From contig JAFGVE010000023.1 in the NCBI GenBank assembly GCA_016938175.1, positions 108,859-172,858 on the forward strand: a stretch of DNA of 64,000 bases. Reading direction: 5' to 3'. Below are positions 1 through 8,571 of this stretch, in pieces (the first letter of the stretch is position 1; every line of letters begins with the position of its first letter). Under the pieces are notes generated by a model, which made no database searches, was not told where the DNA came from, and was given only the letters and a program-made list of their open reading frames with translations. The DNA is from Campylobacterales bacterium. GTDB taxonomy: Bacteria; Campylobacterota; Campylobacteria; Campylobacterales; Sulfurimonadaceae. Both the position numbers and the translations under genes were made by a program.

Positions 1-365
1 CCTGCAGTCTGACGTGAAAGTATTGCTGTAGGAACATACTGAAGGCTTACTTGACGCATTAATTCTCCAAATCCAGGCATCATTTTCTCACATACATTCT
101 CTGTAGCCTCAGGTGTCACATCACGAAGTGCTGGACCTGTTCCACCTGTTGTCACCACTAAACAACATCCTGATTCATCACACAACTCCATCATTGTTTT
201 TTCTAACATCTCTTGCTCATCTGGAATACATCTATAAACTATTTCAAAGTCACTTTTTAAATACTCTTTCATTGTATCTTGTATTGCCACACCTGAAATA
301 TCTTCGTATATTCCTTGACTTGCTCTATCACTTGCAGTGATTACACCAATTTTTATCTCACTCAT
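1..365 (-). CDS. mog: Molybdopterin adenylyltransferase Mog (3' end outside window)
   Basis: Reading the minus strand from an ATG at 365 gives a frame that stays open to base 1, so the C-terminus lies outside the window. The product activates molybdopterin by adenylation before molybdate insertion in molybdenum cofactor synthesis, in the cytoplasm. The N-terminus reads ITASDRASQGIYEDISG, followed by IPDEQ, VVTTGGTGPALRDVTPEAT and MPGFGELMRQVSLQYVPTAILSRQ. These are the diagnostic MogA blocks, with TTGGTG as the molybdopterin-binding loop. The match is to MogA rather than MoaB because of the RDVTPEAT and MPGFGE-MRQ segments. The gene lies 13 bases downstream of bioV in the same direction and probably ends the aroB-side operon. 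Confidence 0.93.
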   Translation of the reverse strand, partial: MSEIKIGVITASDRASQGIYEDISGVAIQDTMKEYLKSDFEIVYRCIPDEQEMLEKTMMELCDESGCCLVVTTGGTGPALRDVTPEATENVCEKMMPGFGELMRQVSLQYVPTAILSRQTA

Positions 366-378
366 CTATACTCCCTAA

Positions 379-900
379 CTACTGTAATTGTAAAAAATGA
401 TTTGCATCTTTTATGTATGTTAATGTTGCAACATTTACAAAAAATTCATAAGCACCTTGAACATCTATAATGGCATCCTTTCCACCAATATAAACTTCTA
501 TTTTGACACCTTTTTCTTCTAAATACAAAAATTTTTCGGTATCCCAAACATATTCTAAAAGTTCTTGAAGCTCTTCAAAAGAGTTTGTAGTTCGCTTGAC
601 TATCTTTTCATTATAAGGTGCAAAACAAGAGCGTATAAACTCTTTTAAGTAAAGCTCTTTATTTATTTTATAAGTACGTAACTGTAAACGTTTAAATTTT
701 TCATCTTTTGTTTGGAAAAAAGCAGGAGAAAAAAGCTGTAAAGTGTCTACTCTCTGTGCATTTTGAAGCATCTGATATGCAGTGTTTAAAGCCTTGATCG
801 CTCCATAACTAAATCCACATACAGTATAATTACTCTCTAATGTAAAGTCACTAAAGAGATACTCCTCATCTAGCAAAGAAAAACCACTATAAAATTTCAT
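379..900 (-). CDS. bioV: Pimelyl-ACP methyl ester esterase BioV
   Basis: A 173-residue alpha/beta-hydrolase matching the short BioV family of Campylobacterota. BioV hydrolyses pimeloyl-ACP methyl ester to release pimeloyl-ACP for biotin synthesis, the job done by BioH in E. coli. The start reads MKFYSGFSLLDEEYLF, typical of BioV. The nucleophile elbow is GFSYGA near residue 30, a later GGKDAIIDVQGA segment carries the acidic residue, and ANHFLQ near the C-terminus carries the catalytic histidine. Helicobacter BioV has about the same length and the same IEVFIG-KD and NH-LQ blocks (recalled). The gene overlaps the end of the FtsH-like gene by 14 bases, so the two are probably co-translated. No other biotin gene is in the window. 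Confidence 0.88.
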   Translation of the reverse strand: MKFYSGFSLLDEEYLFSDFTLESNYTVCGFSYGAIKALNTAYQMLQNAQRVDTLQLFSPAFFQTKDEKFKRLQLRTYKINKELYLKEFIRSCFAPYNEKIVKRTTNSFEELQELLEYVWDTEKFLYLEEKGVKIEVYIGGKDAIIDVQGAYEFFVNVATLTYIKDANHFLQLQ

Positions 901-2539
901 CTAAAAAACTCGAAACTTCTGCCTTAGTTATACTCTCACGCTCAAGTAAAACAGCTTCTACTTTTTGCATCACATCATTTAAAGATCCAAGTAAAATAGT
1001 ACACTCTTCATAAAAACGTTTGAGTATAAGTTCTTGTTCAGCCTCTAAAGGCAGTAGTGAAGATGCCATACCATACTCATTACACATCTGCTCTACAAGT
1101 TTTTTTGCTTCATCAAGATCATTTTTCACACTACTAGAGTGCTCAGAATAGCGGATATGACAAGCAACCATTCCAGCTAAGAGCATTTTAACTCTAAACT
1201 CAATTTCCTGTTTTATAAGCGGCTCATCTGTTGCAGGTGTTAAATGTTCGTTTGAAAGTATGAGCTTTTCAAAAGGCAGATTATAATAAGTTGCAACAAT
1301 AACTTTTCCGGCTTGATAGGTAATTCTATAAGCCTTTTGCTTATCATTGAGCATCTGCAGTTTTTTCTTTCCAAACATTACCTTATCTTTAACCTGCTCA
1401 AAATGTTCAATTGTTACTTGAAAATCATTCTGTCTTAAAGATAAAAGAGCTGCTTCATTTACAAGTGCTGCAAGAGAGGCACCATTAAAGCCTACTGTCA
1501 TATTTGCAACTGTTCTGACATCGACTTCATGAGGAATTTCAGAGAGATATTTTTTTAAAATTGATTCACGTTCACGTTTTGTTGGAAGTTCTACAAAAAT
1601 ACGTCTGTCAAATCTTCCTGCACGCAGTAGTGCGGAATCAAGTACATCTATTTTATTCGTTGCAGCGATAACTATAACGCCGCTTGAGCCCTCAAAACCA
1701 TCCATTTCTGTAAGTAATTGATTTAAAGTTGCCTCACGTTCATCATTGCGCTGTCCTTCACGTTTTTTCCCAACAGCATCAATCTCATCTATAAAGATGA
1801 TAGATGGCGCATTTTTCTTTGCTGCTGCAAAAAGTTCATGAACACGTTTAGCACCCATACCCACATAAATTTGAACAAATGAAGCTCCACTCTGGTAATA
1901 AAATGGTACTTCGGCTGCATGAGCAACTGCTTTTGCTATCATAGTTTTTCCAACACCTGGAGGCCCTACTAGTAAGACACCACGAGGCATTCTCGCGCCA
2001 AAACTTTTATAGCGTTTTGGATTTTTCATAAAATCTATAATCTCTTCAAGTTCTGCCTTAACATCACTAATCCCTCCAATATCTGAAAAGCTTACATCAC
2101 TTTTTGTCGCTTGAATAACTGAAGATGCTTCTAGAGGATTTGTAGATGCAACATTTTTTATAATACCTGAAGTCCCAATACTCACACCACTTAGTTTCTG
2201 CCAATAACGTAGACCTAAAGAACCCAAACCTAAAAAGAGTACTAAAAAGAGTATATAAATCAGCCAGTTTGATTCATTGCCAACTTCAACTTTATAATCG
2301 ACAAACATTGCAGGTGTAACCTGTGAAGAGGCTATTTTAAAGAAGTTTTGAGAAGTTTTGAGATAAACGTACTCTTTTGTCACAACTACTTTTGTAACAT
2401 TACGGTTTTGTAAAAGTGTTTTTGCATCTTTAAGAGTTATTGCTTCAGCATTGTCTCTTAAAATAGCAAAGAGTACAAGAGCTATAATGATAAAAGCTGA
2501 AACATATAGAGCAATTCTAGTTGTCTTAGATGCAGGCAT
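887..2539 (-). CDS. FtsH-family AAA ATPase lacking the HExxH zinc site
   Basis: An FtsH-like inner-membrane AAA protein of about 550 residues with two N-terminal transmembrane segments (about 10-30 and 95-113) flanking a small periplasmic domain. Walker A is GPPGVGKT near residue 195. Walker B is IIFIDEIDAVGKKR, and the second region of homology contains LLRAGRFDRRI. The C-terminal domain still shows NDLDEAKKLVEQM, which corresponds to the third zinc ligand region of FtsH. The HEAGH motif expected at the start of that domain is replaced by YQAGK, so the protein is probably not a protease and may act as an unfoldase or membrane chaperone. I chose the ATG at 2539 because GGGAGG lies 8 bases upstream; an ATG at 2548 has that sequence directly against it. 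It overlaps mtaB. A true FtsH should be elsewhere in the genome. Confidence 0.88.
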   Translation of the reverse strand: MPASKTTRIALYVSAFIIIALVLFAILRDNAEAITLKDAKTLLQNRNVTKVVVTKEYVYLKTSQNFFKIASSQVTPAMFVDYKVEVGNESNWLIYILFLVLFLGLGSLGLRYWQKLSGVSIGTSGIIKNVASTNPLEASSVIQATKSDVSFSDIGGISDVKAELEEIIDFMKNPKRYKSFGARMPRGVLLVGPPGVGKTMIAKAVAHAAEVPFYYQSGASFVQIYVGMGAKRVHELFAAAKKNAPSIIFIDEIDAVGKKREGQRNDEREATLNQLLTEMDGFEGSSGVIVIAATNKIDVLDSALLRAGRFDRRIFVELPTKRERESILKKYLSEIPHEVDVRTVANMTVGFNGASLAALVNEAALLSLRQNDFQVTIEHFEQVKDKVMFGKKKLQMLNDKQKAYRITYQAGKVIVATYYNLPFEKLILSNEHLTPATDEPLIKQEIEFRVKMLLAGMVACHIRYSEHSSSVKNDLDEAKKLVEQMCNEYGMASSLLPLEAEQELILKRFYEECTILLGSLNDVMQKVEAVLLERESITKAEVSSFLDEIL

Positions 2540-3776
2540 AGTTAGCATCCTCCCTTACTTCGTATTTGGAGATATTTATCCAGTTTCCAACAAGATCCTC
2601 TTTGGAATCTACAACAATTTTATTAAAATGTTGGTCAAGTCCATGATAAAGACCATCTTTATAAGACTCTATAAGTACATCCAACTCCCCAGAAAAACTT
2701 TTTCTGAAGGCTAAATTTTTCTCTTGCACTAAAGACTCTATCTCGTGTAGACGCTCTTTTGCGACTTTACCATTTACTTCTGGTTTCATTGTTGCAGATG
2801 GTGTTCCATCACGTTTAGAGTATGTAAAGGCATGCAGATGTGTTAAAGGCAACTCTCTTGCATTTTGCATCGCTTCACTCCACAACTCTTCACTCTCACC
2901 CGGATGCCCTGTGATAAAATCCGTTCCAATTGCAAAACCCTTTGAAGCTAAAAACTCAAAAAGCTCTCTATCTTGTTTATAGACATTACGTCTATTCATG
3001 AGTTTAAGCATCTGTGGTGCCGTATGTTGCAGTGCTATATGCATATGCTTCTCAAGCCAAGGCTCATCTAAAATCTCTTTAAATTCGTCACTTATCTGTA
3101 TAGGTTCAACACTTCCGAGTCGGATGCGTCTAACCCCACGGATTTGAGACATTTTTTTCATTAAACGTGCTAGTGAACTGCGTCTGTCCTGACCATAAGA
3201 ACCTACGTTTGTTCCAGTAAGAATAAACTCCCCAAAACCATTGAGTGCAAGTGTACTAATCTGTTCAAGAATCTTCTCCTCATCCATACTTCTAGCATCA
3301 CCGCGAACATAGGGGATAATACAGTATGAACAACGAAAGTTACACCCTTCTTGAATTTTAATAAATGCCCTGCTTTTACCAACAAACTCATTAACGACTG
3401 TATCGTCTATATGGTTTAAGTCACCTGGGTCATAAAAAGGCTGTTCAGTCTTTAAAAGTGTATCTATTTTTTGTTTTTCACTCTGACCAAAAACGCCATG
3501 TACTCTTCCCTCTTTTAAAAGTGATTCCCCTTTTGTATGCGCTCCACATCCTGTCAAAAAGATTTTGGCTTTATTGTGACTCTTTTCCACTCCCGAAATA
3601 TAAGTACGTACATGTGTATCTGCACCATTGGTTACTGTACATGAATTAATTACAATCGCATCTGCTTCACTCTCATTATGCGTAATCTCATAATCCTTCA
3701 TTGCACTCATCATAACCTGTGAATCATAAAGGTTTGTACGACAACCGAATGTTTTAAAATATACTTTTTTCTTCAT
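2526..3776 (-). CDS. mtaB: tRNA t6A37 methylthiotransferase MtaB
   Basis: A 416-residue radical-SAM methylthiotransferase that converts t6A at position 37 of ANN-decoding tRNAs to ms2t6A. The N-terminal UPF0004 domain has the three cysteines for the auxiliary 4Fe-4S cluster at Cys12 (FGCRTN), Cys46 (NSCTVT) and Cys77 (TGCGAH). The radical-SAM motif GCNFRCSYC has Cys145, Cys149 and Cys152. LTGTNVGSYG and TDFITGHPGES follow, and the protein ends in a short TRAM-like region. The FGCRTNLYDSQ start fits MtaB better than MiaB or RimO. It abuts the MscS gene (its ATG is directly followed by that gene's stop) and overlaps the FtsH-like gene, so it sits in the middle of one operon. Confidence 0.92.
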   Translation of the reverse strand: MKKKVYFKTFGCRTNLYDSQVMMSAMKDYEITHNESEADAIVINSCTVTNGADTHVRTYISGVEKSHNKAKIFLTGCGAHTKGESLLKEGRVHGVFGQSEKQKIDTLLKTEQPFYDPGDLNHIDDTVVNEFVGKSRAFIKIQEGCNFRCSYCIIPYVRGDARSMDEEKILEQISTLALNGFGEFILTGTNVGSYGQDRRSSLARLMKKMSQIRGVRRIRLGSVEPIQISDEFKEILDEPWLEKHMHIALQHTAPQMLKLMNRRNVYKQDRELFEFLASKGFAIGTDFITGHPGESEELWSEAMQNARELPLTHLHAFTYSKRDGTPSATMKPEVNGKVAKERLHEIESLVQEKNLAFRKSFSGELDVLIESYKDGLYHGLDQHFNKIVVDSKEDLVGNWINISKYEVREDANYACI

Positions 3777-5405
3777 CTACACAATCTCATGCTGATGTGG
3801 ACTTGTCTCTTGAGAACGCATAGAGACATTGAGTTTTTGTGTAGGATATGCAATAGTAATATCATCTTCTTTATTAAATGCATCGATTATTTCCGTTGAA
3901 ATAACCGTACGTAGTGTCAAGGTTGCATAGGCATTGGTCAGATACCACGTTTCAATACTTAAACCATTTTCAATTATAAGTGCATTGACACGAGGTTCAA
4001 CATTTGTATTTTTTAAACTATAGTGCTGTCTCAGTTTATTAAGCTGTTTTCTCGTAATATCTGTATAACCTTTTGAAAACTTTTTAGCAATTTCTCGTGT
4101 TAAATGCATCGCTTTTTTATGGTTAGAGTCAAAAGTAATTGTAATTGCTATACCATCCCACACTGTTTTTAAAGAGTTATGTGTATAGTTAGAAATCATA
4201 CGAGTAAAGACATAGTTGTTTGGAATAAATATAATACGTCCTGCACGGCGATTATCCAGTACGGAAGTAAGGGTTACATCTTCTAAGAGTGTCATTCTAA
4301 GCAGCGAAATGTCCATAACATCCCCCACGTACTTCATTCCGTCCATATCAACACGAATTCTATCGCCTACGTTTATACTTCCACCAATAACAATCACAAG
4401 CCAGCCTAAGATACTCATAAACCAGTCTTTCATTGCAATTGCAATACCCGCGGAAGCAAAACCTAAAATGGTTACTAAATAACCTGCATTTTCGATGTAA
4501 TTAAAAAAGAGTATGAGTAATATAAGTGAAAAGTTAGCAAATGTAATAATCTTGTTTGCCATATAAAAACGCTGATTATCTGTAATATATTTTTTAATAA
4601 CAAGTTTTAAAAGAAACGAAATTAGGAATACAAAAAGGATAATAGTTCCGATTTTTGCAAGTCTATATACCTGCGTTTCAATACTTTTGTTTATATTTGT
4701 CTCAACAATCTCTAAACGCTGCTCATAAACATTGAGCGTAACGCTCATGGTATCTAAAGCTGTTTCAAAACGCTCAAGTTGTGTTTTTTTCTCTTTTGCG
4801 GCATCTTTAAACTGCTCTTTTGTATCTAAGGAAACTAAATCTGAATATATCTCACTCTCTTTTCTCAAGAGTAAAACGAGATCATTTAAATTCTCCTGCT
4901 TCTTTTTATACTCATCAACATTTTCATTGAGCGTTTTTATAAGAGAAAGCCCTGTAAAAATATCAAATGGATTTGAAATCTCTATATTTTCATGAATTGC
5001 AGGTGGTGTTATGAGCTTTGAAAAAGGAGCATCACTTTCACCTTTTAGTTTTTCAACCTGTAATGAGAGAATGTTCTCCTTAGAAATAAGTGCGTTAAGT
5101 TCATCCCTATCACTTGTACTTTTTGCATATTTTGCGAGGTAGTCAATTCTTTTTTTAATTTTTTCAAGAGAGTTTTTAATCTCTAAAGAAGTTAAATACG
5201 AAGAGTAACTTTTCATCCAGACATTATTGTCATCTATTTCATTTTCAATACTCTGTAAATTTTTTTTAAGATTTGTAATACGCTCTTGTAGGGCAAGTTC
5301 TTTGTTTTGCGCCAACTCCTCAGCCGTTAGTTTAGGCTCAGCTTCTGCAAAGAGTGAAGTAGTGAAAAAAATTGATATTAAAAGGAGCGAAAAAACAAAA
5401 CGCAT
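3777..5405 (-). CDS. MscS-family mechanosensitive ion channel with periplasmic coiled coil
   Basis: A 542-residue large MscS-type channel, expected to open on membrane tension and release solutes on osmotic downshock. It starts with a signal peptide (about residues 1-20) followed by roughly 200 residues rich in Glu, Lys and Leu that look like a periplasmic coiled coil. The MscS core follows: membrane segments around residues 245-330, a pore-lining helix with GFASAGIAIAMKDWFMSILGW, and the beta domain GGSINVGDRIRVDMDGMKYVGDVMDISLLRMTLLED. The A/G-rich pore helix and the beta-domain signature are typical of MscS. It shares one base with the aroB stop and abuts mtaB. The order aroB, mscS, mtaB, ftsH-like is, as I recall, also found in Helicobacter pylori. 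Confidence 0.9.
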   Translation of the reverse strand: MRFVFSLLLISIFFTTSLFAEAEPKLTAEELAQNKELALQERITNLKKNLQSIENEIDDNNVWMKSYSSYLTSLEIKNSLEKIKKRIDYLAKYAKSTSDRDELNALISKENILSLQVEKLKGESDAPFSKLITPPAIHENIEISNPFDIFTGLSLIKTLNENVDEYKKKQENLNDLVLLLRKESEIYSDLVSLDTKEQFKDAAKEKKTQLERFETALDTMSVTLNVYEQRLEIVETNINKSIETQVYRLAKIGTIILFVFLISFLLKLVIKKYITDNQRFYMANKIITFANFSLILLILFFNYIENAGYLVTILGFASAGIAIAMKDWFMSILGWLVIVIGGSINVGDRIRVDMDGMKYVGDVMDISLLRMTLLEDVTLTSVLDNRRAGRIIFIPNNYVFTRMISNYTHNSLKTVWDGIAITITFDSNHKKAMHLTREIAKKFSKGYTDITRKQLNKLRQHYSLKNTNVEPRVNALIIENGLSIETWYLTNAYATLTLRTVISTEIIDAFNKEDDITIAYPTQKLNVSMRSQETSPHQHEIV

Positions 5406-6454
5406 CAGCTGACTCCATGGTTTTGCAAAACTTTCAATACCAACTCTCTATCAATATCATCAGGCATCTCAACACCACCAATATGTAGTGGCAAGATAAA
5501 GGTTACATTAGTATCAGAACTCTTTTTATCGAGAAAAAATGTTTCATAAAAGCTTTCAATATTGGCAATTTTATAACTCGTTGGAAGTGCATACTTTTCC
5601 AAAACTCTTTTCACTCTCAGAGCTTCATTTTCTGTCATTCGACCCGTTGTAACTGCCATTTCATTAGCCATTACCATTCCTATCGCAACTGCTTCTCCAT
5701 GTAAATATTTTTTATAAGCCGTCTCATTTTCTATAACGTGACCAAAAGTGTGTCCATAGTTTAAAGCCGCACGTAAACCATGCTCTTTTTCATCTTGTGC
5801 TACAACTCCAGCTTTCGTCTGTACAGCTTGTTTAATAGCCTCTTGAAGAACCTTCTCATCTCTTAAGTCAGCTGATTCTAAATAGTCAAAAAAGTCACTA
5901 TTAAAAGTAACTGCCATCTTCACAACTTCTGCTACACCAGCACCAAATTCACGACTAGGAAGTGTTTTTAAAAAGTAGGGGTCAATATATACAGCCTTAG
6001 GTTGATGAAAAGCTCCTATCAAATTTTTTCCATAGCTATTATTCATACCTGTTTTTCCACCTACACTAGCATCAACTTGTGAAAGTAATGTTGTAGGAAT
6101 CTGTACAAAATCAATACCTCTTTGGTAAATACTAGCAGCATAACCTGTCATATCACCAATAACACCACCACCAAACGCAATAAGCATAGACTTTCTGTTA
6201 AAACGATGATTAAAAAGTGACTCAAGAATAGTATTGATAGAGTCTTGATTTTTATACTCTTCACCATCTGGCACAGTGATAATATAAAGCTCTTTAGCAC
6301 TAATTTTTGAAAGAAGATAGCCAAGATGTAGGCCAGCAACCTTAGGGTTAGTAACTATAGCTACTTTTGTATCGAAATAAGTCTCAGGAATTGTATCAAT
6401 TGTAATATCGTATGAGTTGTCTATAGTCTTTTTTAGGGGGATGTTTACTTGCAT
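5405..6454 (-). CDS. aroB: 3-dehydroquinate synthase AroB
   Basis: A 349-residue enzyme that converts DAHP to 3-dehydroquinate, the second step of the shikimate pathway. The NAD-binding segment is FGGGVIGDMTGYAASIYQRG, followed by QIPTTLLSQVDASVGGKTG, the family signature. The zinc-binding region shows LNYGHTFGHVIE and LHGEAVAIGM with the expected histidines. Length and motif order are normal. The gene follows a rho-independent terminator for the upstream TrkA-like gene (6501-6524), so it probably heads its own transcript, which continues through mscS, mtaB, the ftsH-like gene, bioV and mog with overlaps or gaps of at most 13 bases. Confidence 0.96.
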   Translation of the reverse strand: MQVNIPLKKTIDNSYDITIDTIPETYFDTKVAIVTNPKVAGLHLGYLLSKISAKELYIITVPDGEEYKNQDSINTILESLFNHRFNRKSMLIAFGGGVIGDMTGYAASIYQRGIDFVQIPTTLLSQVDASVGGKTGMNNSYGKNLIGAFHQPKAVYIDPYFLKTLPSREFGAGVAEVVKMAVTFNSDFFDYLESADLRDEKVLQEAIKQAVQTKAGVVAQDEKEHGLRAALNYGHTFGHVIENETAYKKYLHGEAVAIGMVMANEMAVTTGRMTENEALRVKRVLEKYALPTSYKIANIESFYETFFLDKKSSDTNVTFILPLHIGGVEMPDDIDRELVLKVLQNHGVS

Positions 6455-6500
6455 GTCTTATCCAAAATTTATATGACTTAGATAATACTTTATTTTTACT

Positions 6501-6524
6501 AAAAAATGGCTAAATTAGCCAAAT
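6501..6524 (-). terminator. Rho-independent terminator after the TrkA-like gene
   Basis: On the minus strand TGGCTA, a 3-base loop and TAGCCA form a hairpin (plus-strand positions 6507-6521), immediately followed by a run of six T residues. It lies directly downstream of the TrkA-like stop codon and upstream of aroB, the right place to end the TrkA-like transcript. The stem is short (6 bp, extendable by A/T pairs), so termination may be partial. Confidence 0.65.
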
Positions 6525-6525
6525 T

Positions 6526-7932
6526 TTAGAGTTGTACAGGAATAAACACCTGATGAAAATCATCTAATTTATGATACAGGCGCTCACTGTCAGTCGAAAA
6601 AATTGTATACATTTTTGGAGTTGTCAATTTCTGCGTAAAAGGTAAAATCTGAACAAAATTCTCTTTTTGTTTGAGTACACGTATAGGGTTTTCATTCTCT
6701 TGAAACACCTTAATAGACTTAGAAAAAATAGTTGATAGATTATAATAATGCTCTATAACCTGCTCTTTTTCACTCTGATGCTCATTTAAGAAGTTATAGA
6801 GTTCTAAATTAAAGCCCATCTGTTCTGAGATATCAAAAATTGTTGCAGACACCTTCTCCAAATCTCTATTGTCCGAGAGAATAACGGCAGCATCTTTTAC
6901 TGTAGAGAACTGTTTATTCGAGAGCTTCATAACTGGGACATGCGCATCATAAAGTACTTTTCTTACATTGTTGTTCGCAAACATCTCTTTAGAAACAATC
7001 ACCAAACCGACATGATATGTTTTAATATCTGAATGAAACTGCTCGTCTATATTTACACTGTCATAATCTATATTTACTACGATGTTGACATCTCTAAAAC
7101 TCTTAATGTATTCAAGAATCTCAATATTGGAAGGATTAACAATCTTAATGACCAAATCATACTTGAATTTTTTATAAACAAAAATAGCACGACGAACCAG
7201 TTCGGGAATGATATCGTGACTTACTATATTCATGTCAATGTAGAGCATAACATTTGTTCCAAAAGGCTCTGGAAACTGACCTAATTCACGTTTAATCGAC
7301 CTGTAAACAGACTTTAACACGGTAGGATCACCTACAAGTACCAAAATGTCATTAGGTTGTATCATTCTACGGCGTGAAGGCATTAATAGCTTTCTGTTTC
7401 TATAAAGGGCTACAATTCTCCAGTTTTTTTGCTCAATAACACCTAAATGCTTATAAACAAAAGAGCTTCCAAATGGTACAAGAACCTCCATGATTTCGCC
7501 CTCTCCAAGCCCAACATTTTGCGCTATAACGGGTACATTTGGAAGATAATCAATAAAACGCGACGCTAAAATCTCATTGGAATTCACTAAAGCGACATTG
7601 GGGTCTTCATTAGTCATTTGCCATTGATTGAGAACAATAATACGCAACTGCTTTTTAATTGCTCTAATATTTTTAATAGTAATTTCTACATCTTGTTGGT
7701 TTTCTAAAATTATAAAAACCTGTACAAACTCCATTTTTAAAAGGTTTGCAAGTTTATAAAAACTGGTAGAATCAAATTCATAAAATTTAAAACGTGCAGG
7801 ATTTATATCTTCATACTTCTTCTCTTTAGCTTGTACAACGTAGTAAATATTTTCGCTTGTGTAGGTCTCATTAACCCTTTGAACGAAATGCTCACCAACT
7901 TTTCCATCACTAATAATCAGTATCTTTTTCAT
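6526..7932 (-). CDS. TrkA-type potassium transport regulatory protein
   Basis: A 468-residue cytoplasmic protein with a TrkA-like nucleotide-binding first half and an RCK-C-type domain. Residues from about 145 read EGEIMEVLVPFGSSFVYKHLGVIEQKNWRIVALYRNRKLLMPSRRRMIQPNDILVLVGDP (in pieces), which is the TrkA-C fold with its characteristic N-D-I-L-V-L-V-G end. The C-terminal half (SATIFDISEQMGFNLELYNF and onward) resembles a second response or universal-stress-like domain and has no clear assignment. Such TrkA-C proteins regulate K+ uptake; no Trk or Ktr membrane subunit is adjacent, so the partner is unknown. The N-terminal glycine motif is not the canonical GxGxxG, so NAD binding is uncertain. 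A terminator follows the gene. Confidence 0.7.
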   Translation of the reverse strand: MKKILIISDGKVGEHFVQRVNETYTSENIYYVVQAKEKKYEDINPARFKFYEFDSTSFYKLANLLKMEFVQVFIILENQQDVEITIKNIRAIKKQLRIIVLNQWQMTNEDPNVALVNSNEILASRFIDYLPNVPVIAQNVGLGEGEIMEVLVPFGSSFVYKHLGVIEQKNWRIVALYRNRKLLMPSRRRMIQPNDILVLVGDPTVLKSVYRSIKRELGQFPEPFGTNVMLYIDMNIVSHDIIPELVRRAIFVYKKFKYDLVIKIVNPSNIEILEYIKSFRDVNIVVNIDYDSVNIDEQFHSDIKTYHVGLVIVSKEMFANNNVRKVLYDAHVPVMKLSNKQFSTVKDAAVILSDNRDLEKVSATIFDISEQMGFNLELYNFLNEHQSEKEQVIEHYYNLSTIFSKSIKVFQENENPIRVLKQKENFVQILPFTQKLTTPKMYTIFSTDSERLYHKLDDFHQVFIPVQL

Positions 7933-7962
7933 AAAGCCATTATAACCAAAAAAGAGCTACAC

Positions 7963-8571
7963 CTAATGAGGCATAACATCCTCTACTTTAACCCACAATT
8001 CATCTTTTGGGCTTGTCCATACTTTGTCAACAAAGTAACCGCTAATTCGTATCCAACCATTTACTCTATAGTTTGAAGTAAATGATGTTCTCTCTTCCCA
8101 TTCTATCACCTTTGGACCATTTGTAGACCTATAAAGTGATGCTATTTTGTTCAGTCTATATGTTCTTGCTGTCGTATCAATGGAACTGCTTTGAGCTACT
8201 ACTGGAGACTCATTTCTCATTTGCAATTTTGGAAAAATGCTTTTTTTACCTCTTTGATTTTCACTACAAATCTCAACTTTTTCTTTGATTATTTTAACTT
8301 CTTCTTTTTTATTTATATTAATATTTTTATTATTTTTTATTTTATTTTCCAAATTTTTTATTTTATTATATTTTACTTCTAATTCTTTTAATAAAATTTC
8401 ATTTTTTTGTTTTTCATCTTTTAGTTCTATCTCTAAAAGCATAAGTTTATCTTGTACATTCTCATAATCTAAACGTAGCTTTTGAATATCAGAAACAATT
8501 GATTCTATTCTCTCTATCTCATCAGCGTCTAATAAAGAGAAAATTAACGTGATAATAAATAATAACTTCAT
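7963..8571 (-). CDS. Secreted SH3-like protein with coiled coil
   Basis: A 202-residue protein of unknown function. Residues 1-16 look like a signal peptide (hydrophobic, ending near LLDADE). Residues about 20-90 are a strongly charged Lys/Glu/Asn-rich coiled coil. The last 70 residues (TARTYRLNKIASLYRSTNGPKVIEWEERTSF onward, ending WVKVEDVMPH) have the alternating hydrophobic pattern and terminal WVK-V of bacterial SH3 domains, which often bind peptidoglycan. The gene's ATG abuts the trmA stop, so it is co-transcribed with trmA. It is very A/T rich in the coiled-coil stretch, but this reflects Lys/Asn codons. No enzymatic motif is visible. Confidence 0.65.
   Translation of the reverse strand: MKLLFIITLIFSLLDADEIERIESIVSDIQKLRLDYENVQDKLMLLEIELKDEKQKNEILLKELEVKYNKIKNLENKIKNNKNININKKEEVKIIKEKVEICSENQRGKKSIFPKLQMRNESPVVAQSSSIDTTARTYRLNKIASLYRSTNGPKVIEWEERTSFTSNYRVNGWIRISGYFVDKVWTSPKDELWVKVEDVMPH

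Noticed and set aside
113..340. Plus-strand open frame of 75 codons
   Set aside because: It lies opposite the clear mog reading frame and its protein has low-complexity hydrophobic composition; it is a shadow frame.
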